From assembly GCA_020723345.1 (NCBI GenBank), contig DYJA01000057.1, forward strand, positions 1-43,658: DNA of 43,658 nt, read 5' to 3'. The stretch is from Candidatus Aquidulcis sp. (GTDB taxonomy: Bacteria > Chloroflexota > Anaerolineae > UBA4142). The notes below the pieces were generated by a model, which did not search any database, was not told where the DNA came from, and worked only from the letters and a program-made list of their open reading frames with translations. Each line of letters begins with the position of its first letter. Positions within the stretch are counted from its first letter, which is position 1. A program made the translations under genes and the position numbers. Below are positions 16,010 to 24,275 of the stretch, one piece after another.

Positions 16010-16786
16010 ATGACCCGTCAAAAAAAAGGTGAGACCGCACAGTCTGTCGAACGAGCGTTTAGTCTTCTTGACACTCTCCGTGATTCAGGATCTCCCATGT
16101 CCGTCGGCGATATTGCGCACGCGTTGGACATGAGCACGACGACGGTACATCGCCTGCTGACGACACTCAAGAACTGTGGGGTGGTGGATCAGGACCCGCA
16201 CACTCGTCGGTATTTTCTTGCTCTCAAAATGCTCCTCTTTGGCAAGGCGATCCTCGACCGGTTCGAGTGGCGCAGCCGCGCGCACCCTCTCCTGGGAGAA
16301 CTTTCCCGACAGGTTGGAGAAACAGTCTTTATGGGCGTTCTCGATCATTGCGACCTCGTCTACATTGACCACGTTGACTCGCTTGACCATACACTGCGGA
16401 TGACGCCGCAAATCGGACGAAGGCAGGACGCGCACACGACCGCGCTGGGTAAGGTACTCCTCGCTCATGCCAGCCCGGAAGAGTTGGAGCCATATCTGAA
16501 TAGAAAAGACTTGCCGCGCCGGACCCCACATTCAATTACCAATACCAAAGCCCTCACGAACGAACTTGGAAAAATCCGCGAGCGCGGCTATGCCTTCGAC
16601 CTGCAGGAAAGCGAGATTGGGATTTGTTGCGTCGCCGCACCCATCCGCGGCGTCGGCGATCAAGTTGTCGCAGCCATCAGCGTTTCCGGTCCGAGCGCCC
16701 GGATCGAAATGAAAGGTATGGACTCGGAACTGAAAAAACGCCTTTTGGAAACAGCCGCGCGAATCTCGGAAATCGCCGTATTCTAG
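16010..16786 (+). CDS. IclR-family transcriptional regulator
   Basis: Starting at ATG 16010 (MTRQKKGETAQSVERAF) gives 258 residues, normal for the family; GTG 15971 in the same frame would add 13 residues. The N-terminal winged helix-turn-helix is clear (SVGDIAHALDMSTTTVHRLLTTLKNCGVV). The C-terminal effector domain shows RSRAHPLLGELSRQVGETVFMGVLD and the family-typical ESEIGICCVAAPIRG with PALGKVLL-like ALGKVLLAH. IclR proteins bind small organic acids or their derivatives and mostly repress catabolic operons. It is the first gene of a unit whose next start is 19 nt downstream, under an operator-covered promoter, so it probably controls all genes to 29196. Confidence 0.9.
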   Translation: MTRQKKGETAQSVERAFSLLDTLRDSGSPMSVGDIAHALDMSTTTVHRLLTTLKNCGVVDQDPHTRRYFLALKMLLFGKAILDRFEWRSRAHPLLGELSRQVGETVFMGVLDHCDLVYIDHVDSLDHTLRMTPQIGRRQDAHTTALGKVLLAHASPEELEPYLNRKDLPRRTPHSITNTKALTNELGKIRERGYAFDLQESEIGICCVAAPIRGVGDQVVAAISVSGPSARIEMKGMDSELKKRLLETAARISEIAVF

Positions 16787-16805
16787 AACGGGGAGAAGAG
16801 AAAGC

Positions 16806-17888
16806 ATGGAACCTGTGCGTGTGGGAGTGATCGGCGGAGGCATTTGGGGCAACTATCATCTGCTCGCCGCCAAGCACCTCGAAAACGAGAGTAAAGCGCG
16901 GCTCGTTGCAGTCGCAACGCGGACCGAACAATCCGCCGCCAAACAGTCGAGCGCTTTTGGAATCCGGGGTTACACCGATTATCGCCGGATGATTGACGAA
17001 CAAGATTTGGACGCGGTGACGATCTGCACGCCCGATCATTTACACCGGGAAATGACGCTGTATGCCCTCGAACGCGGCAAGCACGTCCTCGTCGAAAAAC
17101 CGATGGACCTGACGACCCGCGGCTGCCGCGAAATGGTGGACCTGGCAGAGCGCAAGGGACTGTTGCTCCAAGTGGATTATCACAAGCGCTACGATCCCTA
17201 CAACATCGACCTGCGCCAAAAAGTGCGCGCGGGCAAGATTGGCAAGCCGTATTACGTGTATGCCTACATGGAAGACAAGATCATCGTTCCGACGCAGTGG
17301 CTCAAGGATTGGGCTGCCTTAAGTTCTCCCTTTTGGTTCATCGGCGTACACAAATACGATTTGGTACGCTGGATTACCGGGCGCGAAGCCGTCGCCGTGC
17401 TCGCGCATGGTAGCAAAGGCAAGTTGTCCAATCTTGGCATTGACACATTCGATGCGGTGAGCGCGTGGATTGAGATGGAAGGCGGACTGACCTGCACTGT
17501 GGATGTGAACTGGGTTCTGCCCGCGCAGTTCGAAGCGGTTGTCAATCAGGGCGTGCGGATCATCGGCAGTGAAGGCATGATCGAATTAGATGGGCAGGAC
17601 CGCGGCGCGCGATATGCTTTTGCCGCGGATGGAATGACGACTCCCAACCTGGGCGCGATCGCGATCGCCGATTCCGTGTTTGGTTGGAAAGAGCCGCACG
17701 GCTATTTCGTGGACGCCATCAAGGATTTCTTGCTCAACGTGCTCTTTTTGAAATCCGGCGGCGGACTTGTACAACTGCAAGATCGTTACCCTTCCGGTCA
17801 GGATGGTCTGCAAGTGACCCGGCTCGCCGAAGCGGTCGAGATCAGTATCCGCGAGCATCGTCTCGTCCATCTCTCCGAGATGCCCTGA
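16806..17888 (+). CDS. Gfo/Idh/MocA-family NAD(P)-dependent oxidoreductase
   Basis: A 360-residue protein. The N-terminal Rossmann motif GVIGGGIWGNYHLLAAK binds the dinucleotide; CTPDHLH and the strongly conserved EKPMDLT (VLVEKP) mark the Gfo/Idh/MocA fold, and the catalytic-side lysine/histidine region follows (LQVDYHKRYDP, IGVHKYDLVRW). Members oxidise or reduce hydroxyls of sugars, inositols, amino sugars or related cyclic polyols. The gene follows IclR by 19 nt with a ggggagaag site. The EKP motif is intact, so it should be active. In this cluster it probably performs the first redox step on the imported compound. Confidence 0.88.
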   Translation: MEPVRVGVIGGGIWGNYHLLAAKHLENESKARLVAVATRTEQSAAKQSSAFGIRGYTDYRRMIDEQDLDAVTICTPDHLHREMTLYALERGKHVLVEKPMDLTTRGCREMVDLAERKGLLLQVDYHKRYDPYNIDLRQKVRAGKIGKPYYVYAYMEDKIIVPTQWLKDWAALSSPFWFIGVHKYDLVRWITGREAVAVLAHGSKGKLSNLGIDTFDAVSAWIEMEGGLTCTVDVNWVLPAQFEAVVNQGVRIIGSEGMIELDGQDRGARYAFAADGMTTPNLGAIAIADSVFGWKEPHGYFVDAIKDFLLNVLFLKSGGGLVQLQDRYPSGQDGLQVTRLAEAVEISIREHRLVHLSEMP

Positions 17889-17927
17889 CACGTTATTCTG
17901 CCAATTCTCCAAGAGGAGTCATTCACC

Positions 17928-18623
17928 ATGGAACTCGCAACGCTCCATCCGTACAAAATCCCGATCCAAGAAATGGTTCACCGCTACGAACAGATTTACG
18001 TTGCCGCAATCAACGATATTTTCCAATCCCGCCAATTGCACAACCAGTGGCTCGGTCCGGAAATCAAGTGCCTGACGAAGGACCTGCGGGGTGATGTAAT
18101 TGCCGGTTTTGCGTTTACCGTCCAGTGGATTTTTGATCCGCTCCCGGACGAGAGACCCCGTCCGGCGGCAAAAATGGTCGAGTCCTATCCAGCCAACAGC
18201 ATCATCGTCGTGGACACCGGCGCAGACCAGGTCTCCGGGTTCTGGGGCGAATTGGCAACGACCGTCTGCGTCCGCAACGGCGTGCGGGGCGCGGTCATCA
18301 ATGGAGGCGCGAAGGATACCGGGATCGTCAAGCGGATGGGTTTTCCGATCTTTGCGCGTTTTACCAGTCCCGTGGACGGCTTTTACCGCTCTCGATTGCG
18401 CGATTGGCAGATCCCGATTTGGTTTAACGGCGTTCTCATCAAGCCCGGTGATTTCATCGTAGGTGACAACGATGGAGTACTTGCCATACCACAAGAAATC
18501 GCCGAGGATATTTTGCTCGAGGCAGAAAGGAGGGTGAGTAGCGAAAGCGCGACTCGCAAATTGCTCAAGCAAGGCATCTCGGCGCCAGAGGCATCCGCAA
18601 TGACGGACCGTCAGGACCTCTGA
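17928..18623 (+). CDS. RraA / HMG-aldolase-like protein with an altered RD motif
   Basis: A 231-residue member of the RraA fold (4-hydroxy-4-methyl-2-oxoglutarate / 4-carboxy-4-hydroxy-2-oxoadipate aldolases and RNase E regulator homologues). The region GELATTVCVRNGVRGAVINGG followed by AKD aligns with the family motif G-X20-R-D. Here the usual arginine is lysine while the aspartate is kept. That arginine contacts the pyruvyl group in characterised aldolases, so activity or substrate may differ. The start has an aagaggag site, 39 nt after the oxidoreductase. In such clusters RraA-like proteins commonly cleave a keto-acid product to pyruvate or oxaloacetate. Confidence 0.85.
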   Translation: MELATLHPYKIPIQEMVHRYEQIYVAAINDIFQSRQLHNQWLGPEIKCLTKDLRGDVIAGFAFTVQWIFDPLPDERPRPAAKMVESYPANSIIVVDTGADQVSGFWGELATTVCVRNGVRGAVINGGAKDTGIVKRMGFPIFARFTSPVDGFYRSRLRDWQIPIWFNGVLIKPGDFIVGDNDGVLAIPQEIAEDILLEAERRVSSESATRKLLKQGISAPEASAMTDRQDL

Positions 18624-18638
18624 TTTGGCGTCGGGCTA

Positions 18639-18674
18639 AAGTGCCGGACAATATAAGTCCGGACTACACCACTT
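18639..18674 (+). promoter_or_regulatory. Hairpin just ahead of the binding-protein gene
   Basis: An inner palindrome ccggacaatataagtccgg (18644-18662) is flanked by aagtg/cactt. It ends next to the aaaggag ribosome site. It could set transcript stability for the highly needed binding protein, or be an operator. Confidence 0.5.
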
Positions 18675-18687
18675 AAAGGAGAGTATC

Positions 18688-20058
18688 ATGTTCAAGCGTC
18701 TCGGTTTCTTTGCAGGGATCATTGCCCTCATCGTCGTTGCGGTTGCCTGCGCTCCCGCGCAACCGACTGCTCCAGCCGCCGCCCCCAAACCGGCGGAAGC
18801 CAAGTCCATTGGTCCCGTCACGCTCGAACTTGGCGGTTGGACCTACGACAACGCCAAGGTTATGCAGAATCTGCAAAAGTATCAAGAGTGGGCAGCCAAA
18901 GGCACTCCCGCCATTGACGTCAAAGTCACCATGAGCGACTCCGGTTACGGCGATTTTGACACGTTTGTGACCACGCGCTATGCCGGCGGCAAGTCCTTCG
19001 ACGTGCTGTACAGTTCCGATCACTGGCTCGCCAAATGGGCGGCGGCGGGCTGGGTCGTGCCGCTCGAAGACCATTTCCCCGAAGCGAAAAAGTATGCGGC
19101 TGACATTACCCCGTTCGCTTTACAGGCGATGACGTACAAGGGCAAGCAGTACGGTCTCCCCTACTACGCCGACACGATGTTCTTCGTCTACAACAAAAAG
19201 ATGCTCGCGGATGCGGGCATCGCGGTCCCGCCCACCACGTGGGCGGAAGTCACGCAGCAGGCATTGACGATCAAGAACAAGGGATTGAGCCAGACCCCCG
19301 TCCTAATCGGTTTCAAAGCGGGCTCGTGGTTTGAGGAAGACCTGTTCGCCATGTTCTACTCGGAAGGCGGAAAACTTTTTGACGACAAGAATGCCGCAGT
19401 GTTTGAAACTGACAAGGGCCCCATCTTCGACACGATCGAATGGGTCGCCAAGTCGATCAACGACGACAAGATCATGCCCCCCAAAGTGATGGACATGACC
19501 GCCGTGGATGTGCAGCAAGCGTTCAAGAATGGCGATGCCGCGTTCGTGATCGTGCCCGGGTACATGATGAAAGAATTCAACACCCCCGGCGTTTCCAAGA
19601 TCGCCGGACAAGCCGCCGTCTCGATGATGCCCGGCAAGACGCATAACACGAATGGATTTACGCGCATGTACTTGCTCGGCAAGGGCGCGGTCGCAGATGA
19701 TGCCAAGAAAGTCGCGTCCTTGAAACTGATCGAGTTCTTCGGCGGCAAGACGACCGTGGATGGCGTGAGCAGTTACCATATTGCGAAGCGTTGGTCGATC
19801 GAGAACGGACTCGGCTTTGCCTTCCCGTCTCTTTGGAGCGACCCGGCAGTGGACAAGGCGTTTTCCGCGATGGCGGACACGAACGTCATGAAATCCCAGC
19901 AAGCGCTCGCTTTTTCCAAACAAGGAATGACGGCGCCGTGGTTTGCCGAGTGGATTAGTTCGGTCCGGAGCGAGACCCAAAAGGCAATGTTGCGGCAAGC
20001 CAAAACCGCCGACGTGCTGAACGGGCTCAAGACCCTTTGGACTTCGCTCGCCAAGTAA
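18688..20058 (+). CDS. ABC transporter solute-binding lipoprotein (family 1, CUT1 type)
   Basis: A 456-residue protein with a lipoprotein signal: MFKRLGFFAGIIALIVVAVAC, predicted modified cysteine C21, then a Pro/Ala-rich linker. The mature part shows family 1 solute-binding traits: VKVTMSDSGYGDFDTFVTTRYAGGKSFDVLYSSD, GKQYGLPYYADTMFFVYNKKML and GIAVPPTTWAEVTQQA. CUT1 binding proteins capture oligosaccharides, polyols or glycosides. An aaaggag site precedes the start. Two hairpins flank the gene (18639-18674 and 20074-20100), the common layout for boosting binding protein over permease. It delivers ligand to the permeases at 20333 and 21268. Confidence 0.92.
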   Translation: MFKRLGFFAGIIALIVVAVACAPAQPTAPAAAPKPAEAKSIGPVTLELGGWTYDNAKVMQNLQKYQEWAAKGTPAIDVKVTMSDSGYGDFDTFVTTRYAGGKSFDVLYSSDHWLAKWAAAGWVVPLEDHFPEAKKYAADITPFALQAMTYKGKQYGLPYYADTMFFVYNKKMLADAGIAVPPTTWAEVTQQALTIKNKGLSQTPVLIGFKAGSWFEEDLFAMFYSEGGKLFDDKNAAVFETDKGPIFDTIEWVAKSINDDKIMPPKVMDMTAVDVQQAFKNGDAAFVIVPGYMMKEFNTPGVSKIAGQAAVSMMPGKTHNTNGFTRMYLLGKGAVADDAKKVASLKLIEFFGGKTTVDGVSSYHIAKRWSIENGLGFAFPSLWSDPAVDKAFSAMADTNVMKSQQALAFSKQGMTAPWFAEWISSVRSETQKAMLRQAKTADVLNGLKTLWTSLAK

Positions 20059-20073
20059 TTGCTCGAACGGTGC

Positions 20074-20100
20074 AAGGGGGGCAGGTTGCCTGCTCCCCTT
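20074..20100 (+). terminator. GC-rich hairpin after the binding-protein gene (no T tract)
   Basis: aaggggggcagg and cctgctcccctt form a 12-bp stem with one G-U pair and a 3-nt loop. No run of T follows, so it is more likely an mRNA-stabilising or attenuating hairpin than a full terminator. Confidence 0.6.
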
Positions 20101-20113
20101 CCAATGCCAATTA

Positions 20114-20299
20114 TGGGCATGGTTCAAGTTAGCTTGACACTTTTCCAGGACAGAAGACTTGGCGAACTGGACATAAGAGTCAAGAATCCACAGTTTTATG
20201 CTCAAAATAGCCACTTCGAGGCACTTGGTTGCCGAAAAATTTCCGAACCGTTGTGCAAAAGTGTCAATCTAACTTTTCAGAGTTTTTGAACCATGCCCA
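20114..20299. mobile_element. MITE-like element with nested terminal inverted repeats
   Basis: Outer arms tgggcatggttc (20114-20125) and gaaccatgccca (20288-20299) match over 12 bp. Inner arms aagttagcttgacactttt (20126-20144) and aaaagtgtcaatctaactt (20257-20275) match 18 of 19. The 112-bp interior holds no convincing gene. It lies between the binding-protein and permease genes of one operon. Confidence 0.65.
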
Positions 20300-20332
20300 A
20301 TTATGATTACGCGATCTGTAGAAAGAAAAACT

Positions 20333-21265
20333 ATGACCCTCACGTTCGAACAGAGACACCATCGCAACACCACGGCGTTCGCCTATCGGATCCTGCTACC
20401 CTCGCTCGCATTTGTCCTTATCTTCATCGGCTATCCGCTCGTCTATTCGATTTGGATTTCGTTCCAAGATTTCAAATATGGAGTGCCCACCGGCAATGTG
20501 ATCTGGTTCCGAAATTTCCTGGACATTCTGACGAGTTCGACGGTGGCGCCCCAATTCTACAACTCGCTCTTGGTCACCTTGAAATTCACCGTCGTGGCGG
20601 TGGCGGCGGTCGTGATCATCTCACTTGGCATCGCGCTGATCATCAACGAGCGGTTCCGCGGCAATGACCTGCTCAAGCTCGCGCTCCTCCTCCCCTACGC
20701 GATTCCCGGTCCTGTGAACGCGGTGATGTGGAATTGGATCTACGACCCGACGTTCGGCGTCTTGAACGGACTCCTCTACCAGGTTGGCTTCATCAAAGAA
20801 TATTTTACGATCACCGGCAATCCTGATCTCGCGCTCTGGGGCATCGCCTTTGCGTACATCTGGAAATTCGTTCCGTACAGCACTTTTCTTTTCGTCGCAG
20901 GGCTTTCGACGATCCCGCAGAGCGTCTACGAAGCCGCGCAAATGGACTGCGCCGGAACCTGGCGCATTTTTCGCAAGGTGACCCTCCCGCTGCTGATGCC
21001 GGTCCTTCAAATGGTGCTCGTGATCCAGACGATCTTTGCGCTGCTCATGCACTTTGGTCTCGTCTTCGTGCTGACCCGCGGCGGTCCCGGGAACGCAACC
21101 TCCACGCTCGCCTGGCTGATTTACAACGAATCGTTCACTTTCACCCAGTTCGGGCGCGGCGCGGCGATGGCGATCATGCTGTCGCTCATCATGATTGTCT
21201 TCATTTATTTGTACTTGGTCGTCCTCAATCCTGAGAAGCGATCCGCGCGGACACAGGGAGCATAA
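20333..21265 (+). CDS. ABC sugar-type permease, MalF-like
   Basis: I prefer ATG 20333 (MTLTFEQRHHRN) over ATG 20303, which lies next to the end of the MITE-like element and lacks a ribosome site; the true start is uncertain. About 310 residues with six hydrophobic segments, the first being ILLPSLAFVLIFIGYPLVYSIW. The cytoplasmic EAA loop that docks the ATPase is clear: YEAAQMDCAGTWRIFRKVTLPLLMP. It pairs with the MalG-like permease two nucleotides downstream. Confidence 0.9.
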   Translation: MTLTFEQRHHRNTTAFAYRILLPSLAFVLIFIGYPLVYSIWISFQDFKYGVPTGNVIWFRNFLDILTSSTVAPQFYNSLLVTLKFTVVAVAAVVIISLGIALIINERFRGNDLLKLALLLPYAIPGPVNAVMWNWIYDPTFGVLNGLLYQVGFIKEYFTITGNPDLALWGIAFAYIWKFVPYSTFLFVAGLSTIPQSVYEAAQMDCAGTWRIFRKVTLPLLMPVLQMVLVIQTIFALLMHFGLVFVLTRGGPGNATSTLAWLIYNESFTFTQFGRGAAMAIMLSLIMIVFIYLYLVVLNPEKRSARTQGA

Positions 21266-21267
21266 CC

Positions 21268-22170
21268 ATGTTGGCAAATACAATCTCCGGCAGGCGGTGG
21301 CGCAAGCAACTCCTCACGCTGGTCGCGACCGCGCTGATCCTGATCTACATTTTAGCGCCAATTTGCTGGGCGATCGTCTCCAGTTTTCAGAAAGAAAGCG
21401 CGCTCGAAGACCGCCCGCCTCATTTCTTTCCGACGGCGGAGATCTTCACGCTGAGCCACTATAAATTCATCTTCACCGGGCAAATTGACAAGGAAGCGAC
21501 GACGATGATCCAGGCGCAGTACACGATGAGCGGCACGTACATTTTGCCCGGCATCGTGAACAGCATCGTCATCGCGCTGGCTGTGACCGCGATCAATCTC
21601 CTCTTTGGGTTACCAGCGGGGCACGCGTTTGCGCGCTACCAGTTTTGGGGGAGCAGCCAGGTATTCATGGGCTTTTTGGTCACGCGGCTCTTGCCCGCCA
21701 TTTCCATCGTCATCCCCATGTACATCCTGCTCCAGCAATTCGATCTACTCGATACCAAGCGCGCCCTCGTCGGCATCTATTCGGCAATCACGCTGCCGTT
21801 CACGATCTGGATTCTCAAAGCATATTTCCAGAACATCCCGGTCGAATACGAAGAGGCGGCGCGGATGGATGGTTGTGGATACCTGCGGACGATGTGGAGG
21901 GTGGTCATCCCGCTGGCGCGTCCGGGCATCATCGCCGCCGCGATCTTTGCATTCATGGCGGCGTATGACGAATTCGTTTTCGCGACCGTTCTCACCTCCA
22001 GTCTCAATTCCAAGACGCAGACAGTCATCATCGCCGGGCTGGCGCAGGGGTTGAGCGCGAGTCGGGGACTGATCGCCGCGGCGGCGGTCGTCTGCTTTCT
22101 TCCGCCGGTTCTCCTCGCGATTCTATTTCGCAAGCAAGTCGTACAGGGCTTGACCACCCGGTTCGCCTAG
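21268..22170 (+). CDS. ABC sugar-type permease, MalG-like
   Basis: A 300-residue protein with six hydrophobic segments, starting LVATALILIYILAPICWAIVSSFQ. The EAA loop is YEEAARMDGCGYLRTMWRVVIPLARPG. The N-terminal periplasmic loop is a little longer than usual (TFTGQIDKEATTMIQAQYTMSG region), which may affect contact with the binding protein. ATG 21268 is two bases after the MalF-like stop with gggag upstream. Together the two form the channel of the importer. Confidence 0.9.
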   Translation: MLANTISGRRWRKQLLTLVATALILIYILAPICWAIVSSFQKESALEDRPPHFFPTAEIFTLSHYKFIFTGQIDKEATTMIQAQYTMSGTYILPGIVNSIVIALAVTAINLLFGLPAGHAFARYQFWGSSQVFMGFLVTRLLPAISIVIPMYILLQQFDLLDTKRALVGIYSAITLPFTIWILKAYFQNIPVEYEEAARMDGCGYLRTMWRVVIPLARPGIIAAAIFAFMAAYDEFVFATVLTSSLNSKTQTVIIAGLAQGLSASRGLIAAAAVVCFLPPVLLAILFRKQVVQGLTTRFA

Positions 22171-22282
22171 CAGTCTGTCGGAGTGCCCTGTAGCATAGCC
22201 GCTTGTCGGCGTTTGTCGGCGTTTCTCGCCGCGAAATCGAGAACGCCCACGAGGGGCTATGCTACCTCTCCGACAACCTGCT
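22170..22282. repeat. Inverted repeat between permease and ATPase genes
   Basis: Arms gcagtctgtcgga (22170-22182) and tccgacaacctgct (22269-22282), with inner gtagcatagcc / ggctatgctac, form a long stem. The centre holds gtcggcgttt twice in tandem (22205-22224). The left end overlaps the final base of the permease stop. Confidence 0.7.
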
Positions 22283-22307
22283 GGGGCGCGCACACAAGGA
22301 TTTTGAA

Positions 22308-23423
22308 ATGGGATTTCTAAAACTCGAAAAAATCACAAAGCGCTTTTCTGGCAGTCTTGCGGTAGACCACCTGGATCTTGAAGTTGAGGAAGGCGAATTC
22401 CTCGTCTTGCTCGGACCCTCGGGCTGCGGCAAGACGACGACGCTCCGCATGATTGCCGGTCTCGAAGTCCAGACCGAGGGCAAAATTACGCTGGAGGGCA
22501 AGGATATTTCCGACTCCCCTCCAGAGCGCCGAGATATGGCGATGGTTTTTCAGAACCTTGCTCTCTACCCGCACATGACGGTCTTTGACAACATCGCCTT
22601 TTATCTTCAAAACATCCGGACTCCCAAAGAGACGATTGAGCAAAAGGTCCGCCAAGCCGCCAGACAGGTGGGTATCGAAGAATTTTTGACGCGCTACCCG
22701 AATCAACTCAGCGGCGGGCAGCGGCAGCGCGTCGCGCTCGCGCGCGCGCTCGTTCGCTGTCCCAAGGTCTTTTTGCTCGACGAGCCGCTCTCGTCACTCG
22801 ACGCCAAACTGAGAGCCGGTATGCGCTCGGAACTGAAATTGCTGCACCGGAACTTGAGCCAGAGCAAAGAGCGCAAAGGGACGTTCATTTACGTCACGCA
22901 CGACCAGGTCGAAGCGCTGACGCTCGGCACGCGCGTCGCCGTCATGAACAAAGGCAACATCGTTCAACTCTCGACGCCGCGCGATCTGTATAACAAGCCG
23001 CGCAATCTCTTCGCGTCTACCTTTGTCGGCAGTCCTTCGATGAATCTGATCGAAGGATCGCTTGAGCGGGAAAACGGTTCCGCCGCGTTCATTTTCCAGG
23101 GGAACCGCATCGCGCTTGGGGAGATCGGGGTTGCCGCGCTGAAACGCGCGAACCGCGCGCAGATGCCCGCAATCCTGGGTGTTCGCCCGGAATCCGTCAA
23201 GATCGCGAGTCCGGGCATGACTGGCGCTCTCGCCGCACAAGTCGTCACCGTCGAACCGCTGGGGCAAAACAACTTGATCAATCTTCAGGTCGGCGACCGA
23301 ATGCTGATCGCGCTCGTCAGTCCCGACCTTGCAATCCACGAAGGTGAGAATGTCAACGTCTGTTTTCAGCCACAAGCCACTCACCTGTTCGACCCACAAA
23401 CTGAAGAGAATCTGTTGGGGTGA
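22308..23423 (+). CDS. ABC transporter ATPase, MalK/UgpC-like
   Basis: ATG 22308 (MGFLKLEKITKRFSG) has an aagga site; the reading frame upstream is repeat DNA. The 371-residue product has Walker A GPSGCGKT (36-43), Q-loop VFQNLALYPHMT, signature LSGGQRQRVALARAL, Walker B VFLLDEPLSSLDAKLR and switch VTHDQVEAL. A C-terminal TOBE/OB regulatory domain (from ~240) shows GVRPESVKI. This is the energising subunit of CUT1 importers. With its binding protein and both permeases present, the importer is complete. Confidence 0.93.
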   Translation: MGFLKLEKITKRFSGSLAVDHLDLEVEEGEFLVLLGPSGCGKTTTLRMIAGLEVQTEGKITLEGKDISDSPPERRDMAMVFQNLALYPHMTVFDNIAFYLQNIRTPKETIEQKVRQAARQVGIEEFLTRYPNQLSGGQRQRVALARALVRCPKVFLLDEPLSSLDAKLRAGMRSELKLLHRNLSQSKERKGTFIYVTHDQVEALTLGTRVAVMNKGNIVQLSTPRDLYNKPRNLFASTFVGSPSMNLIEGSLERENGSAAFIFQGNRIALGEIGVAALKRANRAQMPAILGVRPESVKIASPGMTGALAAQVVTVEPLGQNNLINLQVGDRMLIALVSPDLAIHEGENVNVCFQPQATHLFDPQTEENLLG

Positions 23424-23429
23424 TGTCCT

Positions 23430-24260
23430 ATGAAGATCTACATCTCGGCGGATTTTGAGGGGACCTGCGGGATCACCGAGATCAAGCAGTGTTTCCCCGG
23501 CAACCCTGATTTCGATCTCTCCCGCCGCCGCTGGATTCAGGATATCAACACGATCGTCGAAGGCGCACTCGCCGGCGGCGCGACCGAGATCGTCGTGAAC
23601 GAAGCGCACGCGGCGATGAATTATCTCGTGCCGGAACTGCTCCATCCCAAGGCATCGTACATCTCCGGCTACGTCAAAGCCGATAACCAGATGGAGGGAT
23701 TAGACGCGTCGTTTACCGGCGCGGCCCTAATGGGACACGCGATGGCGGGCGCGCCGGACGGCGTGCTCAATCACAACTATGTGATGCGCGATGTGGTCGC
23801 GCTGCGTTTGAACGGTGAACCGATTGGCGAAGTGGGGCTGAACATGCGCTGGGCGAGCGTCCTCAGCGTCCCCGTGATCCTGGTCGTCGGCGACGACTGC
23901 GTTGCCCGGGAAGCGCGCGCGCTTGTCCCTGAAATTGAAACCGCGGTGGTCAAGACGGGATTAGCGCAATTCACCGCGCACAACTTGCCGCTCGAACAAG
24001 CGCGCCAAGTGATTCGTACAGCTGCCGAGCGCGCGGTGCGGCGCGCTCCAGAAATACCTCGATTGCCCGCGCTCGATTCCTATTGTCTTGAAATTGATTT
24101 TTCGCTTTCTGAGATCGCGCAACTCGCCGCCTACATCCCGACGGTCGAGCGCGTCGGCGGACGGACGGTGCGGATTACGTCGCCCGATTATCGCCAGGTG
24201 CAGCGCATTCGAATTGTCTGCACGAATCTCGCGCTGGCGGTCGTGCGGCAACACTTTTAA
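23430..24260 (+). CDS. M55-family D-aminopeptidase (DppA-like)
   Basis: A 276-residue protein closely following Bacillus DppA. The metal ligands D8 and E10 (ISADFEG), H60 (VVNEAH), H103 (LMGHAM) and E134 (IGEVGLN), and the catalytic H115 (GVLNHNY), are all in place. One change is NEAH where relatives usually have NDSH. DppA enzymes are zinc aminopeptidases that release D-alanine and similar residues from short peptides. It starts 6 nt after the transporter ATPase, so it most likely acts on imported material. This is the strongest hint that the substrate carries a D-amino-acid or amide-linked group. Confidence 0.88.
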   Translation: MKIYISADFEGTCGITEIKQCFPGNPDFDLSRRRWIQDINTIVEGALAGGATEIVVNEAHAAMNYLVPELLHPKASYISGYVKADNQMEGLDASFTGAALMGHAMAGAPDGVLNHNYVMRDVVALRLNGEPIGEVGLNMRWASVLSVPVILVVGDDCVAREARALVPEIETAVVKTGLAQFTAHNLPLEQARQVIRTAAERAVRRAPEIPRLPALDSYCLEIDFSLSEIAQLAAYIPTVERVGGRTVRITSPDYRQVQRIRIVCTNLALAVVRQHF

Positions 24261-24275
24261 CTTATGGAGCAGAAG

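Noticed and set aside
20059-20289. 76-codon frame between the binding-protein and permease genes
   Set aside because: It is made of the MITE-like inverted repeat, starts right at a stop codon without a ribosome site, and resembles no family.
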